In this document: positions 19,515 through 29,222 of the stretch, in pieces
Layout of the letters: each line of letters begins with the position of its first letter
How positions within the stretch are numbered: the stretch's first letter is position 1
Source: Terasakiella brassicae
GTDB lineage: Bacteria; Pseudomonadota; Alphaproteobacteria; Rhodospirillales; Terasakiellaceae
Assembly: GCF_014641495.1 (NCBI RefSeq)
Contig: NZ_BMHV01000022.1
Span: 1 to 54,119 of the forward strand
DNA: 54,119 nt
Reading direction: 5' to 3'
The notes under the pieces: model-generated
The model's database searches: none
Told to the model about the DNA's origin: nothing
Seen by the model: the letters and a program-made list of their open reading frames with translations, nothing else
Position numbers and translations under genes: made by a program

Positions 19515-20537
19515 TTAGATCGATTGACGTGTCTCTAGGACGGCACACGCCTGCTCGACCAATTCCTCCAAAATTTCCAAAACGGGTTGTTCTTTTTTCA
19601 CCATGCCGACGGACTGACCGGCCATGACCGAACCAAATTCCACATCGCCATCGATGGCTGCACGTTTCAGGGCACCTGCCCAGAAATGTTCAATTTCCAA
19701 CTGCGCAGCTTCTTTTTCAAGCTCACCGTTATTGAATTTTTCAATAACGCGGCGCTGAGTCGCCATAAATTCCTCGGTCCCTTTATTGTTCAGGGCCCGC
19801 ACGGGAATAACCGGGAAATTCGGATCAATTTGCAAGGTTGTCATCGCATCCTTGGCTCCGGCCCGAATAAATGCCTTTTTGAAATTTTCATGGGCAATGC
19901 ATTCATGGGCACAGACGAAACGCGTCCCCAACTGCACACCGCTCGCCCCCATTTCCAGATAGGACAGCATGGCTTCACCACGACCGATACCACCGGCAAC
20001 AAAGATCGGCACGTCTTTAATCTGCGGCAAAATTTCCTGCGCCAGAACAGACGTCACAACCGGGCCGATATGCCCACCGGCTTCCGCCCCTTCAATAACC
20101 AGCGCATCTGCACCGTTGCGGATCAATCGTTTTGCCAGAACAAGGGCGGGGGAAAAACAGATCACCTTCGCCCCGAAATCTTTCACCCGTTTAATGGATG
20201 CGCCACTGGGCAAACCACCGGCCAGAACCACGTGAGTAACCGCATGTTCCTGACAGACATCAATCAATTGGTCCAACTGGGGGTGCATGGTAATGAGGTT
20301 CACACCAAACGGCTTGTCGGTCATTGCTTTGGTCGCTGCAATTTCAGCAGACAACAATTCCGGTCCCATAGAACCACCTGCAATCACACCGAAGCCACCG
20401 GCATTGGACAAAGCCGACACCAGATTTCTTTCCGAAATCCAGGACATCGCCCCGCCCAGAACGGCAAATTCACAACCGAGAAAATTTTTCCCGCGTTGCC
20501 ACAATTTATCCAGCTGTTGTCTGGCAGCTTCGCTCAT
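19515..20537 (-). CDS. Nitronate monooxygenase / 2-nitropropane dioxygenase-like flavoprotein
   Basis: FMN-dependent TIM-barrel oxidoreductase of the NMO/2-NPD family; related proteins oxidise toxic propionate-3-nitronate or act as enoyl reductases. The motif VIEGAEAGGHIGPV carries the conserved histidine region, and GGIGRGEAMLSYLEMGASGVQLGTRF is the phosphate-binding part of FMN barrels. Length of 340 residues is normal. It lies between lysC (23 bp upstream) and ptsP (13 bp downstream), a pair that is adjacent in many alphaproteobacteria, so it may be an insertion into an old operon. Substrate is not predictable from sequence. Confidence 0.85.
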   Translation of the reverse strand: MSEAARQQLDKLWQRGKNFLGCEFAVLGGAMSWISERNLVSALSNAGGFGVIAGGSMGPELLSAEIAATKAMTDKPFGVNLITMHPQLDQLIDVCQEHAVTHVVLAGGLPSGASIKRVKDFGAKVICFSPALVLAKRLIRNGADALVIEGAEAGGHIGPVVTSVLAQEILPQIKDVPIFVAGGIGRGEAMLSYLEMGASGVQLGTRFVCAHECIAHENFKKAFIRAGAKDAMTTLQIDPNFPVIPVRALNNKGTEEFMATQRRVIEKFNNGELEKEAAQLEIEHFWAGALKRAAIDGDVEFGSVMAGQSVGMVKKEQPVLEILEELVEQACAVLETRQSI

Positions 20538-20560
20538 TACCCTACCCCTTATTGTCGTTA

Positions 20561-21787
20561 TTATTCTTGATCGGCATCCAAGCCATATGCAGAGTGCAAC
20601 GCACGGATGGCCAGTTCAAGATATTCTTCCGCAATCAAGACAGAAACCTTGATTTCAGATGTTGTGATCACCTGAATGTTGATCCCTTTTTCAGCCAACG
20701 CGCTGAACATTGTAGCCGCTACCCCGGCGTGGGTTCGCATACCGACCCCCACCACAGAGATTTTAACCACATCGCTGTCAGAGATCATACGCTCATAGGC
20801 AACATCGTCTTTACGTTCTTCCAACAACTGGATGGCACGTTTCAGATCACCGCGCGGCACCGTAAAAGTCATATCCGTTTTCTGACCGTCTTCAGAAACG
20901 TTCTGAACGATCATATCGACGTTGATGGAGGTATCGGCCAACGGGCCGAAGATACCGGCAGAAACACCGGGGCGATCGGCAACACCGACCAGAGTGATTT
21001 TCGCTTCATCGCGTGAATAGGCGATGCCGCTTACAAGTTCTTGTTCCACGATTTCATCCTCCCCGCAAACCAAGGTTCCGGGCTTATCTTCAAAACTGCT
21101 TAACACTTGCAGGCGCACATCATGTTTCATCGCCATTTCCACAGAACGGGTCTGCAAAACTTTGGCACCGAGTGAAGCCAGCTCAAGCATTTCTTCGTAG
21201 GTGATTTTGTCGAGTTTACGCGCTTTGGCAACGATGCGCGGATCCGTCGTATAGACACCATCCACATCCGTGTAGATATCGCAACGATCGGCTTTTGTGG
21301 CCGCTGCCAATGCAACGGCAGACGTATCAGAACCGCCACGACCCAATGTGGTGACACGGTTGTCATTGCCGACACCCTGAAAACCCGGCACAACGACAAC
21401 TTCGCCGTTTTTCATTCGCGTGTCGATTTCCTCGGTACCGATTTCTTCGATACGTGCTTTTGCATGAACACTGTCAGTACGGATTGGAATTTGCCAGCCC
21501 TGCCAAGAGCGTGCAGCAACACCCATCGATTGAAGAACGATAGCCAGCAGACCCGAAGTAATCTGTTCCCCGCTGGACACAACCACATCGTATTCACGGG
21601 CATCGTACATGGGCGATGCATCTTCGCAATAACCGACAAGCTGGTTGGTGACACCGGACATGGCCGAAACAACAACGGCCACTTCGTTACCTGCATCCAC
21701 TTCGTTTTTCACGCGTTGGGCGACATTCCTGATCCGGTCGAGGTCGGCCACCGAAGTGCCGCCAAATTTCATTACGATCCGAGCCAT
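20561..21787 (-). CDS. lysC: Aspartate kinase (ACT-domain type)
   Basis: First enzyme of lysine, threonine, methionine and diaminopimelate synthesis; phosphorylates aspartate. The N-terminal kinase domain begins with VMKFGGTSVADLDRI and includes VPGFQGVGNDNRVTTLGRGGSDTSA. Two C-terminal ACT domains (about residues 265-400) should bind lysine/threonine for feedback control, with KISVVGVGMRTHAGVA in the second. Length of 408 is usual for this class. The gene heads the dense minus-strand operon and is divergent from ubiG across a 253-bp intergenic region where I see no further gene. Confidence 0.97.
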   Translation of the reverse strand: MARIVMKFGGTSVADLDRIRNVAQRVKNEVDAGNEVAVVVSAMSGVTNQLVGYCEDASPMYDAREYDVVVSSGEQITSGLLAIVLQSMGVAARSWQGWQIPIRTDSVHAKARIEEIGTEEIDTRMKNGEVVVVPGFQGVGNDNRVTTLGRGGSDTSAVALAAATKADRCDIYTDVDGVYTTDPRIVAKARKLDKITYEEMLELASLGAKVLQTRSVEMAMKHDVRLQVLSSFEDKPGTLVCGEDEIVEQELVSGIAYSRDEAKITLVGVADRPGVSAGIFGPLADTSINVDMIVQNVSEDGQKTDMTFTVPRGDLKRAIQLLEERKDDVAYERMISDSDVVKISVVGVGMRTHAGVAATMFSALAEKGINIQVITTSEIKVSVLIAEEYLELAIRALHSAYGLDADQE

Positions 21788-22040
21788 TTGAAGAAATGTT
21801 CCTTAAGGCGAAAGTCAAAAAAGGATAAGTCAAATGCGACGCTTTAGCGTGCGCGCGCTATACATACTCTTAAATCCGTTATTTTTGCAAGCCAAATACA
21901 GCGTAAAATGCTGCTCTTTGACATGGTTCCATCCCGTGAGTTTACACAAATCAGTTCATTTTTTCATTTAAGACTGGCAAAGCCAAACCTGCGCGTATAA
22001 ATAAACGGATAGAACAGGCGAAAAAGACCGGAGCAATCAC

Positions 22041-22781
22041 ATGGCCTCTACGACAGTCAACCCGGAAGAAGTGGCATGGTTCACCGCCATTGCAGACGAA
22101 TGGTGGGACCCGAACGGAAAATTCCGCCCGTTACATAAATTCAATCCGACACGTCTGGCCTTTATTCGTGAACGTCTCTGTGATCATTTCGGACTGGATG
22201 AAAATGCTGAACAACCGCTTAAGGGATTGCGCCTTCTGGATATCGGTTGTGGCGGCGGTCTAATCTCAGAACCGCTGTGCCGCATGGGGGCTGAAATGAC
22301 CAGCATCGATGCCGGGGACAAAAACATTAAAACCGCAATAGTTCATGCCGAAGCAGGCGGACTGGATATCGACTATCGTTGTGTCTTTCCAGAAGACCTC
22401 GCCAAAGAAGGCCTGCAATTTGACGGCGTTTTAAATATGGAAGTTATCGAACATGTTGCCGATATCGATGCCTTCCTTGAGGCGTCCTGCGCCCTTATTA
22501 AACCGGGGGGCGCCATGATCGGGGCGACCTTGAACCGCACCATTAAATCTTTTGCCATGGCAAAAGTCGGGGCTGAATATATCTTGCGCTGGTTGCCGCG
22601 TGGCACGCATGATTTCAACAAGTTCGTCAAACCCGGTGAATTTGCCGATGGCTTGCGTCAAAATGGATTGAACGTCATTCAGATGAAAGGCATGACCTTT
22701 AATCCTTTGCGGGACAGTTGGTCCCTGACCGACGATCTCAGCGTTAATTACCTGTTGTTCGCAACAAAACAAACCACCTGA
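22041..22781 (+). CDS. ubiG: Ubiquinone biosynthesis O-methyltransferase UbiG
   Basis: SAM-dependent enzyme performing both O-methylations in ubiquinone synthesis. Conserved features: the N-terminal EVAWFTAIADEWWDPNGKFRPLHKFNPTR, which is diagnostic for UbiG, the SAM-binding motif LLDIGCGGGLISEPL (about residues 68-82), and NMEVIEHVADIDAFL. Length of 246 residues is normal. Position divergent from lysC is a common alphaproteobacterial layout. A small unknown gene begins four bases after its stop. Confidence 0.97.
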   Translation: MASTTVNPEEVAWFTAIADEWWDPNGKFRPLHKFNPTRLAFIRERLCDHFGLDENAEQPLKGLRLLDIGCGGGLISEPLCRMGAEMTSIDAGDKNIKTAIVHAEAGGLDIDYRCVFPEDLAKEGLQFDGVLNMEVIEHVADIDAFLEASCALIKPGGAMIGATLNRTIKSFAMAKVGAEYILRWLPRGTHDFNKFVKPGEFADGLRQNGLNVIQMKGMTFNPLRDSWSLTDDLSVNYLLFATKQTT

Positions 22782-22785
22782 ACAA

Positions 22786-23025
22786 ATGAGCCAAACAACA
22801 CCAGGTCTGACAAAACTCACAGGGCTAGAAGGCGAATGCGTCCTTGTTCGTCTGGACCAGATCGCCTGTGCTTATCCATCGAATCTTTACGGCGCGGGTG
22901 ATGATAGCAATGAATTTGATGTGGAGACATTGGCCTGTACACGGCTTTCCATGATTTGTGGCGATGTCCTGCATGTGATCGAAAGCCCGGAAGAAATCCT
23001 TGCATTGGCACACGCGCAATCATAG
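22786..23025 (+). CDS. Small hypothetical protein downstream of ubiG
   Basis: A 79-residue frame starting four bases after the ubiG stop codon, with a short acidic product lacking signal peptide or membrane segment. Visible features are one LTGLEGECVLVRLDQIACAYP stretch with beta-strand character and ACTRLSMICGDVLHVIESPEEI near the end; the general look (short strand, charged turn, strand, helix) resembles small regulator-like or FlbD-like beta proteins, but I do not recognise a family. Close spacing to ubiG suggests co-transcription. I judge it real because of this spacing and its protein-like composition. Function unknown. Confidence 0.6.
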   Translation: MSQTTPGLTKLTGLEGECVLVRLDQIACAYPSNLYGAGDDSNEFDVETLACTRLSMICGDVLHVIESPEEILALAHAQS

Positions 23026-23094
23026 CGCCCCCACCTGCGGGACTTGCAAAAAACACCTCTTGCATGCATCATAACGCAACCTCTCCCTTTTTAA

Positions 23095-24333
23095 GTGATG
23101 ATCACCATGCGTATGATATTTCTCACCGTCTTTTTTTCTTTTTTTATTCTCACTGCGACATGGGCGGCAAATCCGGCCCCTAAAATAAGTCAAAGCCAAA
23201 TCACCGTCTCCGGCGTATCGTCCGGTGCGTTTATGGCGCAACAACTTCATGTCGCCTATTCCGATATTTTTTCCGGCATGGGGTCTGTCGCTGGCGGGCC
23301 ATTTTTTTGTGCGCAGAATATGCCGCCCAGTGACATTGCAACCATCAAACAGCAATGTATGATGGGGATCGGTGCGGATCTCACCGCGACAACCTATATT
23401 GATAAAGCCGAAACCCTGTCCGCAAACGGGCAAATTGCCCCGGTGGAAAATTTGAAAGATGACAAGGTTTTTATCTTCAATTCCCAAAGTGATCAGGTCA
23501 TTAACCCGCTTTTGGGCAACGCCTCGCGCCTGTTTTATGATCATTTTATTGAAAATCAAAACAGCAACGTCAAAGCCTGGGCCTATATACCAACCTATGG
23601 CCCCTTTTATCCGGTTGCCCACGGCATGCCCACCGCCAAAAGCATATTTGATAAATACGAAAACCTTGGCGATGCCGCCCTTCCCTGTGCCCCGTCCAAT
23701 TCACAGCAATACAGTTGGTTTCCCAACCAGTTTATGCGCGGCAATGATCCGTGGATGTACCATTGCAATTACGGGTTTGTCGCCGGATATGATCTTGGTA
23801 AAGATATTCTATCCCATCTTTATGGCAGCATAAAAAGCCCGACAGACTTTAAAGCAGAGAACCTCTATTCCTTTGCGCAAAAAACATATGTGGATGATCT
23901 TGCAACAGATCAGGAATTAAACGATCACGGCATCGGTTCGACCGGGTATGCCTATATCCCGGATGCCTGTAAATCAGGGGAAACAGATTGTAAGCTTCAT
24001 GTCGCCTTGCATGGATGTCAACAATTCCCGCAATGGACCTTTACTGGCAAAGTCGGGTCGGCGATAGCGGGACAAAAAGTCACTTTTGGCGATCTCTTTT
24101 ATAAAAATATTTACAATGGATTGGCCGAGGCCAACAACATTGTCATGCTTTATCCACAAGCCCACAATGTTGGGACCAAAGAAGCCGACATCAACCCTTA
24201 TGGTTGTTGGGCCTTCTGGGCCTTGTTTGATGATGAAACCCAAACTTATTACACCCGTGAAGGCCGCGAAATGAAAATGATTGCCAATATGGTCAATGCG
24301 TTAAAAGCCGGGACTTTCGCACTCTCGCAATAA
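23095..24333 (+). CDS. Extracellular PHA depolymerase-like esterase (short-chain-length type)
   Basis: Secreted alpha/beta-hydrolase resembling the type 2 catalytic domain of short-chain-length polyhydroxyalkanoate depolymerases. It has a signal peptide (about residues 1-25, ending TWAANP), a nucleophile elbow in SGVSSGAFMAQQLHVAYSD (Gly-X-Ser-X-Gly near residue 43), and a later conserved LHVALHGCQQ segment typical of this family. Eight or more cysteines suggest disulfides. No substrate-binding or linker domains are attached, and length (412) fits the catalytic-only form. Several near ATGs make the exact start uncertain by a few codons. It may degrade external PHB, but related proteins act on other esters. 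Confidence 0.8.
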   Translation: MMITMRMIFLTVFFSFFILTATWAANPAPKISQSQITVSGVSSGAFMAQQLHVAYSDIFSGMGSVAGGPFFCAQNMPPSDIATIKQQCMMGIGADLTATTYIDKAETLSANGQIAPVENLKDDKVFIFNSQSDQVINPLLGNASRLFYDHFIENQNSNVKAWAYIPTYGPFYPVAHGMPTAKSIFDKYENLGDAALPCAPSNSQQYSWFPNQFMRGNDPWMYHCNYGFVAGYDLGKDILSHLYGSIKSPTDFKAENLYSFAQKTYVDDLATDQELNDHGIGSTGYAYIPDACKSGETDCKLHVALHGCQQFPQWTFTGKVGSAIAGQKVTFGDLFYKNIYNGLAEANNIVMLYPQAHNVGTKEADINPYGCWAFWALFDDETQTYYTREGREMKMIANMVNALKAGTFALSQ

Positions 24334-24337
24334 AGAA

Positions 24338-24372
24338 AAAGGGCGTTTCCCGGATCACCGGATACGCCCATT
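24338..24372. terminator. Bidirectional terminator between the depolymerase and chemoreceptor genes
   Basis: GGGCGT (24341-24346) pairs with ACGCCC (24364-24369), extended inward by CCGG pairs around an ATCA loop. A U-rich tract follows on the plus strand (TTCTTTATTCTT), and A-rich sequence before the stem gives a U tract on the minus strand. It lies between two convergent stop codons. Confidence 0.8.
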
Positions 24373-24392
24373 CTTTATTCTTGTGGAGCAAA

Positions 24393-26849
24393 TCAAGCTT
24401 TTAAAGTGTCTGCCAATCGTTTGTCATGGGATAGAATGTGATTGACCCACCAGCTCCCCAGTAAACCTGTCAGGTCAACTTCACCGGATGTTTCACCGGA
24501 TTTATAACGTGCATACATGTTTTCCACACGCAGACAGAAGGCTTCATGCGCTTTTTTATGTTCGTCATAAAGGGCATAGGAATGATCCTGCATCAATTTT
24601 TCTTCTGCGGCAAAATGGGTTCGGGTGTAAGCCTGCAACTCATTAAACGCCTGATCAATATCTTCCCGTGTGGCATTGGTTTTCATAAACTTATAAAGAC
24701 GATTCACCATCCCCAACAACTGACGATGATCATCATCAATTTGTTTAACCCCAAAGGCCAGATCATCGGACCATTCCACCAAATTCTTTTCATGGCTTTG
24801 TTTATCAAACTGAACTTTTTGCAAGAAATCCGTCACTTTGGCGCGCAATATCTCAGCCTGCGACGACAGGGCGCGTGACGCATCCCCGATATGGTCAGAT
24901 GCTTTTTCCGCACGTTCTGCCGATTCAACCACATGCACAATTTCAGACGAAACATTTTGCGTTCCCGTTGCAGCCTGCTCCACATTGCGGGCAATTTCAC
25001 TGGTGGCCGCACTTTGTTCTTCCACCGCCGCTGAAATCGAGGCCGAAATCTCGCTCACCTGACTGATAGAACGTGAAACACTGGCAATCGCGCCCACCGA
25101 TAGGGAGGTAGAGGCCTGCACCTCGGCAATTTGTTTGGCAATTTCTTCCGTTGCTTTGGATGTCTGATTGGCAAGTGTCTTCACTTCCTGAGCCACAACC
25201 GCAAAACCTTTGCCCGCATCACCAGCGCGCGCGGCTTCAATCGTCGCATTCAACGCCAGCATATTGGTCTGATCCGCAATATCATTAATCAAGCCGACAA
25301 ATTCACCAATTCTGGCCACATTGTCTTCCAAAACGCTGATTTTGTGGGATGTATCGGTGGCTGCTTGTACGGCGGTCAGGGCCGTATCGGATGCGGATGA
25401 TACCTGCGTTGAAATTTCACCGATGGAGGCGGAAAGTTCTTCTGCCGCACTCGCAACGGTTTCCACATTTGTTGAGGCTTCTTCCGCCGATGCTGCCACA
25501 GTTGCAGACTGCCCCTTGGTATTGACCGAAATTTCATTCATTTCAGCAGAGGTTTCACGCATGGTGGTATCCGCACTGGACAGGCCGTCCAGTACAGTGA
25601 TCATCGTCAGTTCAAAATCATGGATATATTCTTCCAACAATTTTTGTCGACGCAGTTTTTCTTCCTGTTCTGCTTGTTTTTCCTGATTGAGGCGCTCGGC
25701 TTCAATCATACCGTTTTTGAAAACTTCGACGGAATGCGCCATTGCACCGATTTCATCACCACGCTCACTTCCTTCAACCGCAATCGTCAAATTGCCTTGT
25801 GATAAATGGCTCATAACCGTGCTTAGACTTAAAATCGGTTTCGTAATGCCCGCCACAATACGTAACACAATCACAAAGGTAATTACCAACAACAGAACGG
25901 TGAACACACTCGTCATATAAAAAGCGGTTTGCGCATCACTTCTGACCTGATCCACTAAACTGACAAGATCTTGGGCAACTTTATTTTCAACCGTTTTCAA
26001 TAAGTTGATTTTTTTGGTAATCGTATCAAACCAATAGGGTCCTTCAACCCCTTCAGTTGTTCCCGTAACCGGGCTTTCAATAGCAATCTTGCGCATACGT
26101 TCAACTTCGTCGACATCCTTGCCTTTAACAGTATCGATCATAAATTGAATTTGGTCATGGCTTGCAAAAATTTTAAAACGGCTCAGGAATGTTTCCTGCA
26201 TGGCGATCAATTGTAAAAAATTACGATAAATTGCGGGCCTAAACTCACCAGCACTAAACCCACCGGAACCCATCGCGCGTTCAATCCCGGCACGTTCTTT
26301 TGCCTGCAAGAATGCTGTGTAGGCCGCGATTGCACCTGTCACAGCTGAATCATTGCTCAGCACCGCCATTTCTTCCACAATACTCAGAAGTTTTGCAATT
26401 GTCGGCGTGTAATACCCTGCCATTTGCGGCACGGAAAATTCCAGTTTTGTGACCTTGTCCCGGCTCGCGCCCAATTGATCTAGGGCTTTCTGTGCAACAT
26501 CAATTTTCGTTTTTAAAACTGCACTGTAATCCTGAACTGGAAATTTCTTTAACGCCTGCTGGAGTTGACCAAAACGGATATCGCTTTCTTTGCGCTGGTC
26601 GGTCAGTTTGGTTTGGAATTTCTGGCCCTTGCCCCCGATAAACCCCGCAGATGTGCCGCGTTCTTTTTGTAATTCATGGACCAAGGCACTGATCGTCGGG
26701 GCCAACTCTGCCAATGTTGTCAGTTTTTCCATATCTGCAACAATCTGGCGTTTTTCGACGATGTTGCCGCCTGCAAAAAACAACAATCCAAGAACAGGAA
26801 GAACCAGCGCCAGAATGATTCTTGAACGAATTCTTATATTACTTAACAC
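24393..26849 (-). CDS. Methyl-accepting chemoreceptor with NIT sensor and C-terminal hemerythrin
   Basis: Transmembrane chemoreceptor of about 818 residues. In order: short cytoplasmic start, TM1 (about 10-30), a periplasmic NIT domain of the nitrate/nitrite-sensing type (hallmark [17 protein letters not shown]), TM2 (about 305-325), HAMP, a MCP signalling coiled coil with the conserved hairpin-tip and [19 protein letters not shown], and a C-terminal hemerythrin domain (about the last 125 residues) with iron ligand pattern HRQLL, HFAAEE, HKKAH and NHILSHD. Hemerythrin domains bind O2, sometimes NO. Start: an open frame begins at a TTG at 26867, but AAGGAGG lies eight bases before the GTG at 26849, which I take as the true start. 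No FNR box was seen in its leader. Confidence 0.92.
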   Translation of the reverse strand: MLSNIRIRSRIILALVLPVLGLLFFAGGNIVEKRQIVADMEKLTTLAELAPTISALVHELQKERGTSAGFIGGKGQKFQTKLTDQRKESDIRFGQLQQALKKFPVQDYSAVLKTKIDVAQKALDQLGASRDKVTKLEFSVPQMAGYYTPTIAKLLSIVEEMAVLSNDSAVTGAIAAYTAFLQAKERAGIERAMGSGGFSAGEFRPAIYRNFLQLIAMQETFLSRFKIFASHDQIQFMIDTVKGKDVDEVERMRKIAIESPVTGTTEGVEGPYWFDTITKKINLLKTVENKVAQDLVSLVDQVRSDAQTAFYMTSVFTVLLLVITFVIVLRIVAGITKPILSLSTVMSHLSQGNLTIAVEGSERGDEIGAMAHSVEVFKNGMIEAERLNQEKQAEQEEKLRRQKLLEEYIHDFELTMITVLDGLSSADTTMRETSAEMNEISVNTKGQSATVAASAEEASTNVETVASAAEELSASIGEISTQVSSASDTALTAVQAATDTSHKISVLEDNVARIGEFVGLINDIADQTNMLALNATIEAARAGDAGKGFAVVAQEVKTLANQTSKATEEIAKQIAEVQASTSLSVGAIASVSRSISQVSEISASISAAVEEQSAATSEIARNVEQAATGTQNVSSEIVHVVESAERAEKASDHIGDASRALSSQAEILRAKVTDFLQKVQFDKQSHEKNLVEWSDDLAFGVKQIDDDHRQLLGMVNRLYKFMKTNATREDIDQAFNELQAYTRTHFAAEEKLMQDHSYALYDEHKKAHEAFCLRVENMYARYKSGETSGEVDLTGLLGSWWVNHILSHDKRLADTLKA

Positions 26850-26867
26850 AGATATACCCTCCTTCAA

Positions 26868-27073
26868 CCAGCCAATAGATATATTATCTGGTGGGCTATG
26901 AAGACTATTTCAATTATTATAACTTAAAAAAATAATCAAATAATACAAAACACTACAATAAGATTGTTACTTACAGTTGATTTTCATAATACGGTTTAAA
27001 CAATAATGTAAGACTTAATTCGTCTATTTTTATGGAAGTCAGATATTTTTTTACTAAAATCAGCCGATTACGT
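26868..27073. other. AT-rich intergenic region upstream of the chemoreceptor
   Basis: About 200 bases of strongly AT-rich DNA between the chemoreceptor start and the stop of the DUF1178 gene. It must hold the chemoreceptor promoter. I see several AT-rich candidate elements but no clear sigma-28, sigma-54 or FNR motif, and no gene. Confidence 0.5.
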
Positions 27074-27562
27074 TTAGTTTGCCTGTTTTTTATCCAATGG
27101 TTTGGGCAAGGTCAAAACCTCGATCCCTTCGTCGCGTAACTCCCGCGTTTCTTCCGGGGATGCTTCGCCATAAATATTGCGTTCTTCTGCTTCACCATAA
27201 TGAATGGCGCGCGCTTCCTGTGCAAAATCTTCACCGACATAATCGCATGTTTCTTCCACATGCTTTTGCAGTTTATTGACCACTTCCATAAAGGCATGCG
27301 CCGCATCTTGCGGGTCAGTCCCTTCCCGCATATCATCAGCAGCTTTTTCAGCCGCTTCAATCGCCAGTTCGCGCCCGGTTGAGGCAACACTTTCTTTATG
27401 TGAGGCAATTGCCGGTGCCATCACCGCCTTGCGAATATTATCGTTGCTACAGAACGGACACAGGACCTCACCGGCTTTGACCTGTTCATCATAAGCGGCA
27501 CTATCGCGAAACCACGCTTCAAACTTATGGTCATATTCACAAAGGAGGTCGTAGCGAATCAT
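27074..27562 (-). CDS. DUF1178 family protein
   Basis: Small cytoplasmic protein of unknown function, widespread in alpha- and betaproteobacteria. The conserved N-terminus is recognisable: MIRYDLLCEYDHKFEAWF, followed by the paired cysteines of CPFCSNDNIRKAVMAPAI, a rubredoxin/zinc-ribbon-like arrangement that probably binds a metal. The central part is acidic and helical, and a short GEASPEETRELRDEGIEV motif near the C-terminus is typical. The open frame extends upstream to 27640, but the family begins at the ATG at 27562, giving 162 residues. It is divergent from the M48 protease gene. Confidence 0.88.
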   Translation of the reverse strand: MIRYDLLCEYDHKFEAWFRDSAAYDEQVKAGEVLCPFCSNDNIRKAVMAPAIASHKESVASTGRELAIEAAEKAADDMREGTDPQDAAHAFMEVVNKLQKHVEETCDYVGEDFAQEARAIHYGEAEERNIYGEASPEETRELRDEGIEVLTLPKPLDKKQAN

Positions 27563-27716
27563 ATTCAAAAACCCGTGAGTTAAATAACAAGGCTGCGGTT
27601 TAGCCTGTTTTAAGGTCAGGAACAAGAAAAATACCGTCAAACGCTTTGATTTACGTGCGTTTCAGCTTATCTTTACCGGGAACATTCAGACTCAAAACCA
27701 TTTTTAAACGGTCCGC

Positions 27717-29171
27717 ATGAAGCCTTTTATCCTTTTTAGCGTTTTCGCCCTGCTTGCAGTGTCCACCTCCGGCTGCTCGGTCAATCCGGCAACCGGGAAA
27801 AGCAGTTTTACCGGCCTGATGTCGGAACAACAGGAACTGAATGTTGGAAAACAAGAGCATCCGAAAATTCTCAGACAATTCGGTGGCGCTTACGACCACG
27901 CGGCTATTACACGCTACGTAAACGATTTAGGCCAGCGTCTCGCCAAAGAATCTGAATTACCGAATCTGAAATGGACATTTACGGTTCTTGATGATCCCAT
28001 TATCAATGCATTTGCCTTGCCCGGCGGTTTTATCTACATCAGTCGCGGTCTGATTGCATTGGCCGAAAACGAGGCCGAACTCACCGCCGTCCTCGGTCAC
28101 GAAATCGGTCATGTGACCGCGCGTCATACCGCTCAACGATATAGTAAATCGGTTTTAACCGGTGTCGGCGCGACCATTTTGGGAATTGTTATCGGTGGCC
28201 CTGCCGGGGATATCGCCAACTTTGCCGGTCAGGCTTATCTCGCCAGCTATTCGCGCGACCATGAAATGGAAGCCGACATGCTCGGCATTCGTTACATGAC
28301 CAAGCTGGGCTATAATCCCAAAGCCTCCGCCAGCTTCTTTAAAAAGCTTGCCCAACATACCGAGCTTGAAGCCCGTATGAAAGGCGAACAGGGACAGCAA
28401 TCACATTATTCCATTTTTGCCTCCCACCCTGACACACGTAAACGGATCGCCGCATCCAGCAAGATTGCACAATCTTACCCGCCGGATGTGGACTTCCTGA
28501 ACCAAAAAACCTATCTCGCCCTGATCAACGGAATTGCGTATGGTGAAAGCATTAAACAAGGCCTGATTGAAGACCAGACCTTTGTTCATCCCGATCTACG
28601 CATCCGCTTTAGCGTTCCCGATGAATTCCAGCTGGTCAACAAGCCAGACATGGTTGTCGCCACGGATAAAAACGGAAATGCCCTTGTCTTTACAATGGGT
28701 AAAAAAGGGTATGGCCGCCTTACAGCCCACAAATATCTGACAGAGATCTGGGCCAATAAATATAATTTACGTGAACTACAAACTCTGGACATTAATGGAC
28801 TGGACGGGGCCACCGGATTGGTGCGCATCAAAAATGCCAAAGGGGTGCGTGACCTGCGTTACCTTGCAATTGTCGATGGCGACGAAATTTTTCAATTCCA
28901 GTTCCTCACTCTGCCCAATATGACAGAAGCCTTGGCCCTGCCATTTCGCAAGGTGACCTACAGCTTTGAACGTCTGTCTCAACGTGAAGCCAACGCGATT
29001 ACGGGCTATCATATCACCCTCTATCGTGCCGGAAAGAAAGACAGTATCGCCTCGTTGGCACAACAAATGAAAGTGGAAAAGTTCAAAGAAGACTGGCTCA
29101 AAGTTCTTAACAACGAAACCTTAAGCGATGGCTTACAAGCCGGGGAAACCTTAAAACTAATCACAAAATAA
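27717..29171 (+). CDS. M48 family metalloprotease, lipoprotein
   Basis: Probable outer-membrane-facing lipoprotein protease of the M48 family, which includes BepA/YfgC envelope quality-control enzymes. The N-terminus carries a lipobox (LLAVSTSGCSV). The zinc site HEIGHVTARHT (about residues 122-132) gives the HExxH motif, with the third ligand likely in HEMEADMLGIRYM. A FALPGGFIYISRGL strand precedes it. After the protease domain comes a beta-rich C-terminal domain and a LysM-like end (about 425-484, LYRAGKKDSIASLAQQM), typical of this longer group. A strong terminator lies just after the stop. Confidence 0.9.
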   Translation: MKPFILFSVFALLAVSTSGCSVNPATGKSSFTGLMSEQQELNVGKQEHPKILRQFGGAYDHAAITRYVNDLGQRLAKESELPNLKWTFTVLDDPIINAFALPGGFIYISRGLIALAENEAELTAVLGHEIGHVTARHTAQRYSKSVLTGVGATILGIVIGGPAGDIANFAGQAYLASYSRDHEMEADMLGIRYMTKLGYNPKASASFFKKLAQHTELEARMKGEQGQQSHYSIFASHPDTRKRIAASSKIAQSYPPDVDFLNQKTYLALINGIAYGESIKQGLIEDQTFVHPDLRIRFSVPDEFQLVNKPDMVVATDKNGNALVFTMGKKGYGRLTAHKYLTEIWANKYNLRELQTLDINGLDGATGLVRIKNAKGVRDLRYLAIVDGDEIFQFQFLTLPNMTEALALPFRKVTYSFERLSQREANAITGYHITLYRAGKKDSIASLAQQMKVEKFKEDWLKVLNNETLSDGLQAGETLKLITK

Positions 29172-29172
29172 A

Positions 29173-29203
29173 AAAGGGAGGGGGCTAAAACACCCCTCCC
29201 TTT
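29173..29203 (+). terminator. Rho-independent terminator after the M48 gene
   Basis: AAAGGGAGGGG (29173-29183) pairs with CCCCTCCCTTT (29193-29203) around a short AT-rich loop, one base after the protease stop region. It probably serves the plus-strand gene; U-rich sequence on the opposite strand may make it bidirectional. Confidence 0.8.
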
Positions 29204-29222
29204 GGCAGAATACGCGTAGACT

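Noticed and set aside
22601..22620. TGGCACG sequence suggesting a sigma-54 -24 element
   Set aside because: It lies inside ubiG coding sequence and lacks the TTGC partner at the right spacing.
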